A stretch of 64,000 nt of DNA, from positions 806,001 to 870,000 of the forward strand of contig NZ_RYEV01000003.1 of NCBI RefSeq assembly GCF_004138485.1, written 5' to 3'. This stretch comes from Peristeroidobacter soli (lineage in GTDB: Bacteria; Pseudomonadota; Gammaproteobacteria; Steroidobacterales; Steroidobacteraceae). Both the position numbers and the translations under genes were made by a program. Positions 11,523-20,800 of this stretch are shown one piece after another. The notes beneath the pieces are model-generated. The model was not told the origin of the DNA. It ran no database searches and worked only from the letters and a program-made list of their open reading frames with translations. Numbering within the stretch: the stretch's first letter is position 1; each line of letters opens with the position of its first letter.

Positions 11523-12215
11523 ATGATAGGGACAGCGCTCATGTCGAAGAAGAACGGATCATCGGTCCGCATGAACATCCGCTCCGGGCTGGTTGTTCTT
11601 TGTCTCGCGCTGCCGGGCATCGCGACTGCCTACGAGCCGGATGTCACTCAGCAGCGCGATGAAACCATCGCCGGCACCTCCGACCGCCTCCTTCCCGACG
11701 GCGCCGGGATCGCCGACCGGCGTTGCTCGCGTTGTCTCGCTGAGTTCGGCCGATATCCCTCGTTGGAGCCGGCCTTCGAATGGCAGATCCGCCTGGAGGA
11801 TGGCAAGTATGTGCTGAGCAGCTGGCGGCTGATGCACCCGAAATCGGCCGTGGACTTTCAGCACGTCGAGATGCAGCAGCTCGAGGTCAGCAAGCAGTTC
11901 GCCGAAGTCGTTTACGACATCTGGGCGAACAACATCCTCGAAGCACGCTTCACCCGACACTCACCCACCGGCCTCGACGGTACCAACTACCGGTTCCGAA
12001 CCAATCTCCGAGGCGTCGGTTGGCCCAGCGCCAGCACCTGGTCACCGAGCGCGGATCTTCCGCCCAAGTGGTTGGTGGACAGCGGCGAGGAAATACTTGC
12101 ACTCGCTCGCGCGAAGAGCCCGAAAGAACCCGCGGTCCTGGCGAAGCTGCGGACGGTCAGGAAACGTTTGAACGACTACTATCACCCGCCGCGGAGTTTG
12201 AAAGAGTCTCCGTAG
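11523..12215 (+). CDS. Exported hypothetical protein
   Basis: 230 residues, not recognised. A strong GGGGAGGG site (11507-11514) sits 8 bases before the first ATG, which decides the start; later in-frame ATGs are at 11541 and 11571. The N-terminus has basic residues, a hydrophobic core (SGLVVLCLALPGIATA) and a likely cleavage site after ATA or TAY, so it is probably periplasmic. Two cysteines form CSRC in the mature part. It stands alone after the secA terminator, at the start of an accessory stretch. Confidence 0.75.
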   Translation: MIGTALMSKKNGSSVRMNIRSGLVVLCLALPGIATAYEPDVTQQRDETIAGTSDRLLPDGAGIADRRCSRCLAEFGRYPSLEPAFEWQIRLEDGKYVLSSWRLMHPKSAVDFQHVEMQQLEVSKQFAEVVYDIWANNILEARFTRHSPTGLDGTNYRFRTNLRGVGWPSASTWSPSADLPPKWLVDSGEEILALARAKSPKEPAVLAKLRTVRKRLNDYYHPPRSLKESP

Positions 12216-12369
12216 TCGTTCTGCTTCGCGATATCTCGCGGAGCGCGCTACGTGCCACCGCGCGCGGATCCGCTGCTTCGCGAGGGCGAAGAATTCCTGT
12301 TTAAAACCTATTTGACCGTGAAGTGCCGGGGGTACACTCACCGCATCTGGAGCTGACCCCGGTACGTTT

Positions 12370-12603
12370 ATGACAAGGTCCATTTCGGAGATTGAGCGGG
12401 AAATTCGCAAATTGGAACGCCCGGCGCAGGAACGATTGTTGCGAACGTTGTTGGAAGAGCTCGACGGTCCGGGAGACATGGATGCCGACCGCGCATGGCT
12501 GCAGGAGATCCAGCGGCGCAGCGCTGAGTTCGATGCCGGACTGATGAAAACAATTCCCGCCGAGCAAGTTTTCGAGCGTGCCCGCGCGCGCCTCAAAAGA
12601 TGA
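12370..12603 (+). CDS. Addiction-module antitoxin (Unstab_antitox / TIGR02574 type)
   Basis: A 77-residue acidic/helical protein resembling the putative addiction-module component family: an N-terminal segment ISEIEREIRKLERPAQERLLRTLLEEL, then a central WLQEIQRRSAEFDAG segment and a basic tail. It is expected to bind and neutralise the ParE-like toxin encoded next and to repress their promoter. Its stop overlaps the toxin start (ATGA, 4 bp). An A/T-rich stretch near 12300 may hold the promoter. Confidence 0.82.
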   Translation: MTRSISEIEREIRKLERPAQERLLRTLLEELDGPGDMDADRAWLQEIQRRSAEFDAGLMKTIPAEQVFERARARLKR

Positions 12604-12926
12604 AAGTCGAGTTCTTTCCAGATGCCGCGGACGAACTGCTGGACGCCGCGGCCATCTACGAAAGTGACGTTCGCGGCCTCGGCCACGACTTCATGCTGGA
12701 GGTCGAGCGCGTCATTGCCGTGCTTACCAAATTACCCTATCTTGGAGAAATGCTCGACGACGTTCATCGCCGCATCCCGCTGCGCCGGTTTCCATACGCG
12801 CTCATATTCCGGCACGACGCGAACGTCATTCGAGTAGTCGCGGTCGCTCATTGTCGGCGCCGGCCGCGATACTGGGCGCCTCGCGTTCACGATCGCGGAG
12901 GAATTGTCGATTTGATGCCAGTGTGA
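12600..12926 (+). CDS. ParE/RelE-superfamily toxin
   Basis: A 108-residue protein with the ParE fold pattern: an N-terminal strand VEFFPDAADELLDAAAIYES, a helix with GLGHDFMLEVERVIAVL, then the RRIPLRRFPYALIFR and VIRVVAVAHCRRRPRYW strands. The HxxRxPxYW ending is characteristic of plasmid-stabilisation-type toxins. ParE members poison DNA gyrase; the target here is inferred. The tail after RYW (~17 residues) is longer than usual. Translation is coupled to the antitoxin gene. Confidence 0.85.
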   Translation: MKVEFFPDAADELLDAAAIYESDVRGLGHDFMLEVERVIAVLTKLPYLGEMLDDVHRRIPLRRFPYALIFRHDANVIRVVAVAHCRRRPRYWAPRVHDRGGIVDLMPV

Positions 12927-12944
12927 CGTTTCCGCGGAAACGTC
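12925..12944. terminator. Perfect palindrome at the end of the toxin gene
   Basis: A 20-base perfect palindrome (half site GACGTTTCCG) overlaps the toxin stop codon. It could form a hairpin ending the toxin-antitoxin transcript or be a protein-binding site; no T-tract follows. Confidence 0.4.
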
Positions 12945-13100
12945 TGGCTGGTTGTTGAAACGCTCGTTCCAAGACTTTCGATGGTTTCTCAGTGGCGTGA
13001 AAGATTTGATCTCGCCACGATCGATGGCGGGCTGTCGGGACCTTGATACAATTGCCGCGCTGCTCGGCGAGTGCGCCGACGTCCAGCCGGAGCCTGATAC

Positions 13101-13826
13101 ATGAGCGTGGTCCTTTACTTCATCGTCATCGCCGTCTTTTCCGTTATCTTCACGCGAGAGGTGATCGCGCCTGCTTCCGGGGCGAATTGTGATAAGCGCT
13201 GGCAGTTCTACGCCGCGGCGCTGAGTCTTGCTCAGGTAGCCGCGGCCCTCGGCGCGGGCATTTTGTTTAATGACTTCTTCCGCGCGCACGCTTTGTTTAG
13301 TTTGCCGGCGAGTCTGCCGGCGCCGATTACGGGATTTATTTCATTTGTGGTGGCGAGCCTGGTCGCCTACTGGTGGCATCGGGCCACGCATCGATTCGAT
13401 ATTCTGTGGCGTGTCTTTCACCAGCTGCATCACAGCCCTTCCCGCATCGAATCGCTGACGTCGTTCTATCTGCATCCGTTCGACACTGTCGCCGCGGCCC
13501 TGATCAATGCGCTCTGCGCCTATCTGATCTTCGGACTCGACGCGACGGCGGCTGCGTGGGGATTGTTGTACGCGGCACTCGACAACCTCTTCATCCACAT
13601 GGACCTGCGGACGCCGCGGTGGCTTGGCGTCCTCGTGCAACGGCCCGAGATGCATCGGGTGCATCACAAGCGCAACTTCCACGCGCAAAACTACGGAATG
13701 CCGATCTGGGACCTGCTGTTCGGCACGTTTGAGAACCCGAAGGAGCGGGTCATCGAATGTGGTTTCCCACCCGAAGCGGAGTATCGGGTTAAGGAGATGT
13801 TGCTGTTGAAGGATGTCGACGGTTGA
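13101..13826 (+). CDS. Sterol desaturase / fatty acid hydroxylase family membrane protein
   Basis: A 241-residue integral membrane di-iron oxygenase-like protein. The histidine clusters that bind iron are present: HRATH near residue 94, HQLHH near 108, and HRVHHKRNFH near 187. Hydrophobic segments lie at residues ~3-18, 35-60, 75-92 and 130-160. Family members hydroxylate or desaturate sterols, carotenoids, fatty acids or ether lipids; the substrate cannot be told from sequence. It stands alone and is convergent with the next gene, the two stops being one base apart. Confidence 0.85.
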   Translation: MSVVLYFIVIAVFSVIFTREVIAPASGANCDKRWQFYAAALSLAQVAAALGAGILFNDFFRAHALFSLPASLPAPITGFISFVVASLVAYWWHRATHRFDILWRVFHQLHHSPSRIESLTSFYLHPFDTVAAALINALCAYLIFGLDATAAAWGLLYAALDNLFIHMDLRTPRWLGVLVQRPEMHRVHHKRNFHAQNYGMPIWDLLFGTFENPKERVIECGFPPEAEYRVKEMLLLKDVDG

Positions 13827-13827
13827 A

Positions 13828-14241
13828 TCAGCCCTTGTCCTCCGCCAGCGCATCGGCATGACGATGCATGAGCTTCCTCTCGCCGTTCTCGCGCCGGAAT
13901 ATTTCTGTCACACGTAGCGTCATCGGCACCGCCTCGGGCTTGCCCTGGAGGCGGACGGTTGCGTGTTGCAGGCCGGCCCAGTAGCCGAGATCGCCATCCC
14001 TGCCGCTGTGAAAGACTTGCAGCTCGGTCGTGCCGCCGCGTTGAAATTGTCGAGAGGCCTTTTCGTTGCCTGCGAGTACCTGGGCGGAGCCGTGCTCGAC
14101 ATGGCCGCTGGGGCCGAAGAACGTGGCCGGGTCCGTGGAGGTGGAGATTTCCTTCAGCGGGCCCGGATCGCCATTGACGAAGGCGGCGGCGACGCGCTGG
14201 CGTTGCTGTTCCAGGAACGCTTCGAACGATTGATTGGCCAT
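13828..14241 (-). CDS. NTF2-like / SnoaL-like (DUF4440-type) protein
   Basis: A 137-residue small cone-shaped-fold protein. The N-terminal helix MANQSFEAFLEQQRQRVAAAFVNGDP and strands such as ADPATFFGPSGHVEHG-like and VTEIFRRENGERKLMHRHAD fit the SnoaL/DUF4440 pattern, in which the C-terminal strand carries WR..G.W/KLMHRH. The start is chosen at 14241 because GGGAG lies just upstream. Function unknown; family members are enzymes or ligand-binding proteins. It is divergent from the Tdi1-like gene, sharing a 112-base promoter region. Confidence 0.7.
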   Translation of the reverse strand: MANQSFEAFLEQQRQRVAAAFVNGDPGPLKEISTSTDPATFFGPSGHVEHGSAQVLAGNEKASRQFQRGGTTELQVFHSGRDGDLGYWAGLQHATVRLQGKPEAVPMTLRVTEIFRRENGERKLMHRHADALAEDKG

Positions 14242-14353
14242 GCTTCGCTCCCGGTCGAGTGAATGTTCAGTAAGCCCGAGTTGACGCTTCGAGTTCCGAT
14301 TGTAGGTGGTATAGCATGGCCACGCTGTGTGGTTTTGCCGGGGGTGGCTCAAC

Positions 14354-14827
14354 ATGAAGATCACATGGAACGATCTGACCTTCCTGCCGAGCGATGCGGC
14401 GCTCGCCGAGTTGCGCGCGGCGTGGGCTTGGCGTTTGCCGGAGATATTTGAGCCCGTGATGGGAAGCACGCTGGGCGATGTGTTCTTTCAACAGAGCGGG
14501 CCGGAAATCTATTGGCTCAATACGGGTACGGCTGAGATAACGCGCGTCGCGGCCTCACGCGAGGAGTTCCTCGAGTTGCTAAAGACCGAACGGGCCGACG
14601 AATGGTTCATGCCTCATCTGATCGAGGCGCTGAAAACGGCAGGCAAGGAGCTACGAGCCGACCAGTGCTATACCTATGCGACCCTGCCTGTCTTTCAGGA
14701 AGGAAAGTATGAGGTGTGTAATCTCAATCCGGTGCCGGCCGCCGAACATTTTCGTATCACTGGCGACGTTCATCGTCAGCTGCGCGATCTTCCGGACGGA
14801 GCCCAAGTCCGTATCGACCTCCAGTAA
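14354..14827 (+). CDS. Tdi1 C-terminal-domain (DUF1851) protein, possible orphan immunity protein
   Basis: 157 residues. The pattern LGDVFFQQSGPEIYWLNTGT, the Trp-containing ADEWFMPHLIEALKTAG helix, the ADQCYTYATLPVF block and the closing ITGDVHRQLRDLPDG match the DUF1851 domain, which includes type VI secretion immunity protein Tdi1. No effector or secretion gene is adjacent, so an immunity role is only a possibility. The ATG follows a GGGGTGG site. The methyltransferase starts 12 bases downstream and is probably co-transcribed. Confidence 0.65.
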   Translation: MKITWNDLTFLPSDAALAELRAAWAWRLPEIFEPVMGSTLGDVFFQQSGPEIYWLNTGTAEITRVAASREEFLELLKTERADEWFMPHLIEALKTAGKELRADQCYTYATLPVFQEGKYEVCNLNPVPAAEHFRITGDVHRQLRDLPDGAQVRIDLQ

Positions 14828-14838
14828 CCGATATAAAA

Positions 14839-15459
14839 GTGACCGACACAGAAAATCCAGAGGCCATCGTCGGCCTGTATCAGCGCCACGCCGATGCGTG
14901 GGATCGCGACCGTCGCCCGGAACTGGTGACTGAGCGGGCGTGGATGGATCGATTCACGGCGCTGCTCGAACCGGGGGCGTCGATACTCGATATCGGCTGC
15001 GGCTCCGGACAGCCCATCGCGAAATATCTGCTCGAGCGCGGCTACGCAGTCACAGGCGTCGACTCCTCGTCAGCGCTCATCGAAAAATGCCGTGCTCGCT
15101 TCCCGAGCAACGAATGGATCGTCGCCGACATGCGCACGCTGTCGTTGCGTAAAACGTATGACGCGCTCATTGCATGGGACAGCTTCTTCCACCTGTCCCA
15201 CGACCATCAGCGAGCGATGTTTCCAATCTTCAAACAGCACGCGAACAACGGCGCGCCGCTGCTCTTCACGACAGGCCCCGATCACCGCGTGGCGATAGGC
15301 TCATTTCACGGCGAGCCTCTGTATCACGCGAGTCTGTCGATCGAGGAATATCGAGAGCTGCTCGAGGCGCATGGCTTCAGCGTCATAGCAAACACAGTCG
15401 AGGACCCCGACTGCGGACGCCACACGGTATGGCTCGCGCAATACCGATCGGTGGGATAG
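14839..15459 (+). CDS. Class I SAM-dependent methyltransferase
   Basis: A 206-residue protein with the Rossmann-type SAM motif I SILDIGCGSGQPIAKYL (near residue 48), acidic motif II VTGVDSSSALIEKC and motif III-like DALIAWDSFFHLSHDHQ. It starts with GTG. Substrate unknown. It is 12 bases after the Tdi1-like gene, so the two probably form a small operon. Confidence 0.85.
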   Translation: MTDTENPEAIVGLYQRHADAWDRDRRPELVTERAWMDRFTALLEPGASILDIGCGSGQPIAKYLLERGYAVTGVDSSSALIEKCRARFPSNEWIVADMRTLSLRKTYDALIAWDSFFHLSHDHQRAMFPIFKQHANNGAPLLFTTGPDHRVAIGSFHGEPLYHASLSIEEYRELLEAHGFSVIANTVEDPDCGRHTVWLAQYRSVG

Positions 15460-15496
15460 CAAATACACATTGGCCCCTGATCGATTGGATCTCTAG

Positions 15497-15670
15497 CCTT
15501 GCGACCGCCTCGCTGCGGGTGGCGCCACGCAATGGATTCCTTCGGATCCCGCCGCGGCGAATCTGGTGCTGGACGCGCATGAGCCGACGAAGCGAAACGC
15601 GCCGATCATGCTCACGACCGACCTCGCGCTCAAGGAAGATCCGGCGTATCGCAAGATCACTCAGCGCTGA
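15497..15670 (+). pseudogene. katG: Relic of catalase-peroxidase (katG), about 50 codons
   Basis: In one frame, between an upstream stop (15494-15496) and a TGA at 15668-15670, the translation contains [19 protein letters not shown], then [20 protein letters not shown], then [12 protein letters not shown]. This is a recognisable internal segment of KatG, in which a QWxP motif is followed by [31 protein letters not shown]. The rest of the ~740-residue enzyme is missing on both sides. It occupies the 331-base gap between the methyltransferase and mutT and marks a past deletion or a rearrangement boundary. Confidence 0.85.
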
Positions 15671-15790
15671 CATTGGATCGGTTCGATCTGCGCAGCTGAT
15701 GCAGCGTCGGCGGGCAGGGGCTCAATGCCCTCTGCCCGCTGTCATATACGAAGAGGTAACATGCGCCGGCAAGCAGGAGAATTCCAGATC

Positions 15791-16180
15791 ATGATTCATG
15801 TCGTCGCCGGCGCCCTGTTCGACGGACAGGGGCGCGTTCTCATAGCGCAGCGGCCGCCTGGCAAGCACATGGCGGGTGGCTGGGAATTCCCGGGCGGCAA
15901 GCTGGAGCCCGACGAGCCGCCACTGGCGGGGTTGAAGCGGGAGCTGCGGGAAGAGCTGGGGATCGAAGTGCTGGATGCGACGCCGGTGATCGCCTATGAA
16001 CATGGCTATACCGATCGGCAGGTGCTGCTCGATCTCTGGCTGGTGTCGCTGTACACCGGCGAGGCGAGGTCGGTGGAGGGTCAGCCGCTGCAATGGGTGA
16101 CGCTCGACGAGCTCGAAACGGTGGGTTTGCTGGAAGCGGACCGTCCGATGATTCCGGCGCTGCGACAGGCGCGCCCCTGA
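15791..16180 (+). CDS. mutT: 8-oxo-dGTP diphosphatase (MutT)
   Basis: A 129-residue Nudix hydrolase that removes 8-oxo-dGTP from the nucleotide pool. The start MIHVVAGALFDGQGRVLIAQR is the standard MutT N-terminus; an alternative ATG lies 30 bases upstream. The Nudix box is seen as GGKLEPDEPPLAGLKRELREELG with the REUxEE glutamates intact, preceded by GGWEFPGG. In related genomes mutT lies close to secA and yacG/zapD; here accessory genes separate them on both sides. Confidence 0.93.
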   Translation: MIHVVAGALFDGQGRVLIAQRPPGKHMAGGWEFPGGKLEPDEPPLAGLKRELREELGIEVLDATPVIAYEHGYTDRQVLLDLWLVSLYTGEARSVEGQPLQWVTLDELETVGLLEADRPMIPALRQARP

Positions 16181-16189
16181 GGCGATCGA

Positions 16190-17167
16190 TCAGCCGGCGT
16201 CGATGGTGATCGCGTCGTCGGTACGAATGACCCGCACTGGCAGAATATCGGGCAGGCGATCGACGAACTGATCGATCTGCTCGACGCGCAAGCCGGCGGT
16301 GACTCGGAGTTTGCCGGCTTCCGCAGAGCTCAACGTTACATTGGGTCGATAGCGCGACAGATCCGCAACGACGTCAGCGAGCGTCGCGCCGTCATAGACC
16401 AGGCGGCCTTCCCGCCAGGCTGCGACTTCGCTGCCATCCACTTCGGTCACTGGAGTCATCGCGCCGTCGGGCATCACGTCGATGCGTTGACCGCGGGTGA
16501 GGGCCGACGATCGATTGTTGACCGCGACGACGCCTTCGTCGACGGCCACGCGAACATGACTGTCGCCGACGCGCATGTCGAACCGCGTGCCGAGGACTCG
16601 AACCGCGGTGCCCGGCGCGGCGACATGGAACGGACGAGCCGCATTCTTGGCGACATCGAAGTACGCTTCGCCCCGCTCGAGCTGCACTCGACGCTCGCTG
16701 TCCGTGAAGTTCACGGTGACGCGAGAGCGCGCACCTAGCGTGACGGTGCTGCCATCCGAAAGTTGAATCGCACGCACTTCACCCAGTTTCGTTTGATATT
16801 CCTGGGTCTGCACGACCGACACGGTCGTGACCGGCGGTTGGATCGGCTGTGGCTGGGTCAAGAACAACGCCAATGCGAGGCCGGCAATCGTCGCGGCCGC
16901 GGCGAGCGGCAGCAGTCGACGCGTTACCTTCACTGCCGGGCGTTGAGCGGGACGCGGCGGCGGCACGGGTTCCAATTCCTTGAGCTGATTCAGCGTGGCG
17001 ATATCCCGCCACAGCAGGTGCAGTCCATCGTAAGCCCGCTGATGCCGGGGATCGGCGCGTAGCCAGGCCGTGAATCGAGCGCGATCGGCTTCGCTGGCTT
17101 CGCCCGATTGCATCAGTGCCAGCCATTCGCGGCACTCGCCCTTGATTCTTTTGGCGTCGCCGCTCAT
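16190..17167 (-). CDS. FecR-family anti-sigma/signal transducer
   Basis: 325 residues. Residues ~8-58 form the cytoplasmic DUF4880 domain (ECREWLALMQSGEASE, FTAWLRADPRHQRAYDGL), which holds the sigma factor. One membrane segment follows (LLPLAAAATIAGLALALFL, ~85-105). The periplasmic FecR domain shows IQLSDGSTVTLGARSRV and RGEAYFDVAKNAARPFHV, and the C-terminus resembles an STN-like module (LVYDGATLADVVADLSRY). It should sense the STN domain of the TonB receptor and control the sigma factor, whose stop it overlaps by 4 bp. Confidence 0.92.
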   Translation of the reverse strand: MSGDAKRIKGECREWLALMQSGEASEADRARFTAWLRADPRHQRAYDGLHLLWRDIATLNQLKELEPVPPPRPAQRPAVKVTRRLLPLAAAATIAGLALALFLTQPQPIQPPVTTVSVVQTQEYQTKLGEVRAIQLSDGSTVTLGARSRVTVNFTDSERRVQLERGEAYFDVAKNAARPFHVAAPGTAVRVLGTRFDMRVGDSHVRVAVDEGVVAVNNRSSALTRGQRIDVMPDGAMTPVTEVDGSEVAAWREGRLVYDGATLADVVADLSRYRPNVTLSSAEAGKLRVTAGLRVEQIDQFVDRLPDILPVRVIRTDDAITIDAG

Positions 17168-17712
17168 TCGTAGGCTTCCAATGCCGCTTCGATGGTTTCG
17201 AGCGCGCGCACGATCTGGCGGCGCACGTCGGACTTCGACGAGCCGATGCGTTCGGCAATCTCGCTGTAGGAAAGATCGTGCAGCCGATTCAGCAGCAGCG
17301 CCTGTCGTTGCCGCTTCGGCAAGCTCTCGATCACCGTCGACAACGCGGCCGCGCGTTCCTGCGCCAGCGCGATGCGCTCGGGCGAGAACTCGTCGATGGT
17401 GTGAGCGCCTTCATCCTGCGAGACGCTGAGCGAATGGCGGTTCGCGTGCTTGCGATGACGCGTGATGTCCAGAGCGATGTTGCGCGCGGTGGTATACAAG
17501 AACGCGCGTGGGTTCTCGACGGCTTGCTGATCGTCGATCGACAGGTAGCGTGCGAACGCTGACTGAGCAACATCCTGGGGATCGGGCGGCCCGGCGCCGA
17601 ACGTGGCGCGGATGTGACGGCACAAATCGTTCCAATAGCGCTCATACAGCTGTTTCAGCCGTGCGCTTTCATTGGAGTCGGGTGCGATGCTGTCGAGGGA
17701 AACGCCGGCCAC
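17164..17712 (-). CDS. FecI-like ECF RNA polymerase sigma factor
   Basis: An ECF sigma factor with region 2 (LCRHIRATFGAGPPDPQDVAQSAFARYL, ARAFLYTTARNIALD-type) and region 4 (LPKRQRQALLLNRLHDLSYSEIAERIGSS, a helix-turn-helix). The partner fecR is coupled by a 4-bp overlap. The start is uncertain: GTG at 17712 (182 residues, AGGA 9 bases upstream) is chosen over a TTG at 17781, which would add 23 residues. It is divergent from the TonB receptor gene, the likely main target. Confidence 0.9.
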   Translation of the reverse strand: MAGVSLDSIAPDSNESARLKQLYERYWNDLCRHIRATFGAGPPDPQDVAQSAFARYLSIDDQQAVENPRAFLYTTARNIALDITRHRKHANRHSLSVSQDEGAHTIDEFSPERIALAQERAAALSTVIESLPKRQRQALLLNRLHDLSYSEIAERIGSSKSDVRRQIVRALETIEAALEAYE

Positions 17713-17894
17713 TGCTGGTGGTCCTAACCGAGTGCGATGACTCTTGCGCGCGAAAGTACGTGGGCCGCCTGTGCCGGTCAAGAGAGGGTTGGCACGATTG
17801 GCCGACTCAAACGTCTCATGCTCGGTTACAACTAAAGATGGGGAGTCGGCGCGCTTTACACGAGCGGTCTAAGTGGACCGCGCGCCACGTATTC

Positions 17895-20800
17895 ATGATC
17901 CGCAGCAGTATTCGTTCCTTTCTGCCGAAGCTCACATCGACCGTCGCGGTGGCCGCGCTGATTCTCGGCGCCGCCAATGGCGCTGCCGCTGAAGCCGCGC
18001 GCAATTTCGAGATCCGTTCGCCGGACTTGTCGCGCGCCTTGCTGGCATTCTCACAACAATCGGATCTGGTGGTGGTGGCGGCGGCCGATCTGGTCGCCAA
18101 TCTTCCGGCGCCGTCGGTGTCGGGACGCATGACGCCCGAAGAAGCGATCGAACGTCTGCTGCGTGGCTCGGGCCTGCAGTATGTCCGGGACAAAGATGGA
18201 ACCATACGCATAACCCGCGCCGAGGTCGCGGCGGCGGGGGAGTCCGCAAGCCGAAGTGAAGTGGAGAATGCGGCGGTCGAAGAAATCGTCGTCACTGGTT
18301 CTCACATTCAGGGGCCGGTGGCCGCGGGAATTCTGCCGGTCACGGTGCGTTCGAGCGAGGATATCGCCGCTGTAGGTGTACTCACTGCGGATCAGTTGAT
18401 CGCCTCGATGCCGCAAGCCGGCGGTCAGAACTTCAACAACGAGCAGCAAGGCCCGAATCAAGCGCGCGGCGACGTCTCTTCAGCGAATCTCCGAGGTTTG
18501 GGGTCAGGCAATACACTGGTGCTCCTGAACGGTCGGCGCATGGTCATGCACCCGACCACGCAGCAGGAAGATGGTGTGCCGGTGCAGATCGTCAACGTCA
18601 ACACGATTGCGCCGTCCGCTGTGTCGCGACTGGAGTTGTTGCGCGATGGCGCGGCGGCGATTTACGGCGCCGACGCAACTGCCGGCGTACTCAATTACGT
18701 GCTCGACGACGACTACGAAGGGCTGCAGGTCGGTGCGCGCTATGGATTCTCCGAAGGCACCGATTTCGATGAGACGTCGTTCGACGTGAAGTCCGGCTTT
18801 TCGTTCAACGAGGGACGCAGCCATGTCACGTTGTTCGGCTCATACATGCATCGCGCGCAGATGATGGCGAGCGAGCGTGATTACGCGGCAACCAACAACC
18901 GCAGCGGCTTCGTCTCGTCGCAGTACGCGTCGAGCTTCAATGACTCTTCGACCATCGCGCCTTGGTTGCGTGGCCGCGTTACGACGCCTGTTACTGGCTT
19001 CGGCGCTTCATTCACCCAATTTCATATTCAACCGTGCGGTCTGAGCGGTTCGGATGCAGCGGTGCCGGGAACGCCGGGCGCCTGCATCGACGGCGGCTCG
19101 TCGACGTTGGATGCGTCGTTGCGCACGGACGAAGGCTCGATGTCGACCATGACGCCGGAGTCGAATCGCTTCAATCTCATGAGCACGCTGAAGCACGAGT
19201 TCGACTCGGGCCTCGAAGCGTTCGGCGAGTTGATGTACTACGGCGCGGATTCAACAGCCGTGCGCGGCGGTTCCACCGATCTCACCTCGGCACCGCTGAC
19301 CGTGTCGGCGAACAATCCTTACAACCCGTTCGGCTCCGGCCCGGGACGCCTGGCGGGCTATACCGGCCCGGCGCAGGCGGTGCAGATCGCGGGCATTCGA
19401 GTGTTCGATGCAGGCAATCGGCGCATCGAAGTCGAGTCGAACGCGTGGCGCGTGCTCAGCGGATTGCGCGGTGACATCGGTCGATGGAATTGGGAAACGG
19501 CCGCGTTGTATTCGCGGGCGAACACCGAAGACGTCGAGTACAACCGCGTCAGCAACACGGCGTTGCAGGCCGCGTTGAACAGCTCCGATCCGGCGACCGC
19601 GTACAACCCGTTCAATGGTGGCGATCCCGCGAATCCTGCCGTCGGCGATTCGACGTGGAATCCTGTCGGCGTCACCGATCCATTGCGGATCAATGTGACG
19701 CGCGATAGCACGGCGACGCTGACGTTGGCCGACGCGAAGATCTCCAGCCCCGAAGCGTTCAGCATTCTAGGTCGAGATATCGGTCTGGCGGCCGGTCTCG
19801 AGTGGCGTCGCGAGACTTACGACGACGATCGAGATCCGCGCATCGATGGCACGATCAATTTCGTGTCGACCAGCGGGCTGGTCACGAGCGACGTCATGGG
19901 CACGAGCCCAACGCCGGACACGGAGGGTTCGCGCAATGTCACGTCCGCTTACGTGGAGTGGCAGGTGCCGCTGGTGTTGCCGGAGCAGGGAATCCCGCTG
20001 ATGCAGGCGCTCAACACTCAGATCGCCGCGCGTTACGAGCGCTTCTCGGACATCGAAGACGATGTGTTGAAGCCCAAGGTGGCGATTGCCTGGGAAGTGA
20101 CGGATTGGCTGCAACTGCGGGCCGGTTATGCAGAAGGATTCCGTGCGCCGAACCTGGAGCAGATCAATGCAACGGAGATCCGGCGCGTCGAGGAGAATCT
20201 CACCGATCTGTATCTGTGCGCGCTGAATCAAGGCGCCACATCCATTGCAGCTGTGAACCAGAGTGCGTGCGGCGCCTTTCGATACAACGTCGAAGACATC
20301 CGTCGCGGCGGTGACAAGCTGAAGCCGGAGGACAGCGAGACCATCAGCTACGGCTTTGCGTTGGAACCGATCGATCGACTCACTTTGACCGTCGACTTCT
20401 GGCGCATCGAGCAGACCGGTCTGGTCGGGGTGTTCTCGGCTATCGATCACTTGAATCTGGATGCCGTGCGCCGGCTGGAACAGGGCAGCAGCGATCCGGC
20501 ATTGGAGCGCAATGCGCAGGGTCAGCCGGTGCGGATCTTCAATGAGTTCTTGAATCTGAACTCGCGCGTGGTGCGTGGCATCGACCTGGCTGTGAGCTAT
20601 GACTTCGACACGCCCATCGGCGATTTCCACACCCTGCTCGACTGGTCGCGCCTGACGGACTTCGATGTGTCGCCGTCCACGGAAAGCTCGGAGTTGCTGG
20701 CGGCCGGGTTGCCGGCGACTGCGGGTGGTTCGTTGCTGGAGCGTGATGACAATCCGCGCAATCGTGCGTCGGCGACGTTCAGCTGGCGCCGTGGCGATGT

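Noticed and set aside
14354-14827. Calling the Tdi1-like gene part of a type VI secretion toxin-immunity pair
   Set aside because: No effector, VgrG, PAAR or Hcp gene lies nearby, so only an orphan domain call is supported.
17782-17830. A TGGCAC string at about 17792, like the first half of a sigma-54 promoter
   Set aside because: The second half (TTGCA/T at the right spacing) is absent.
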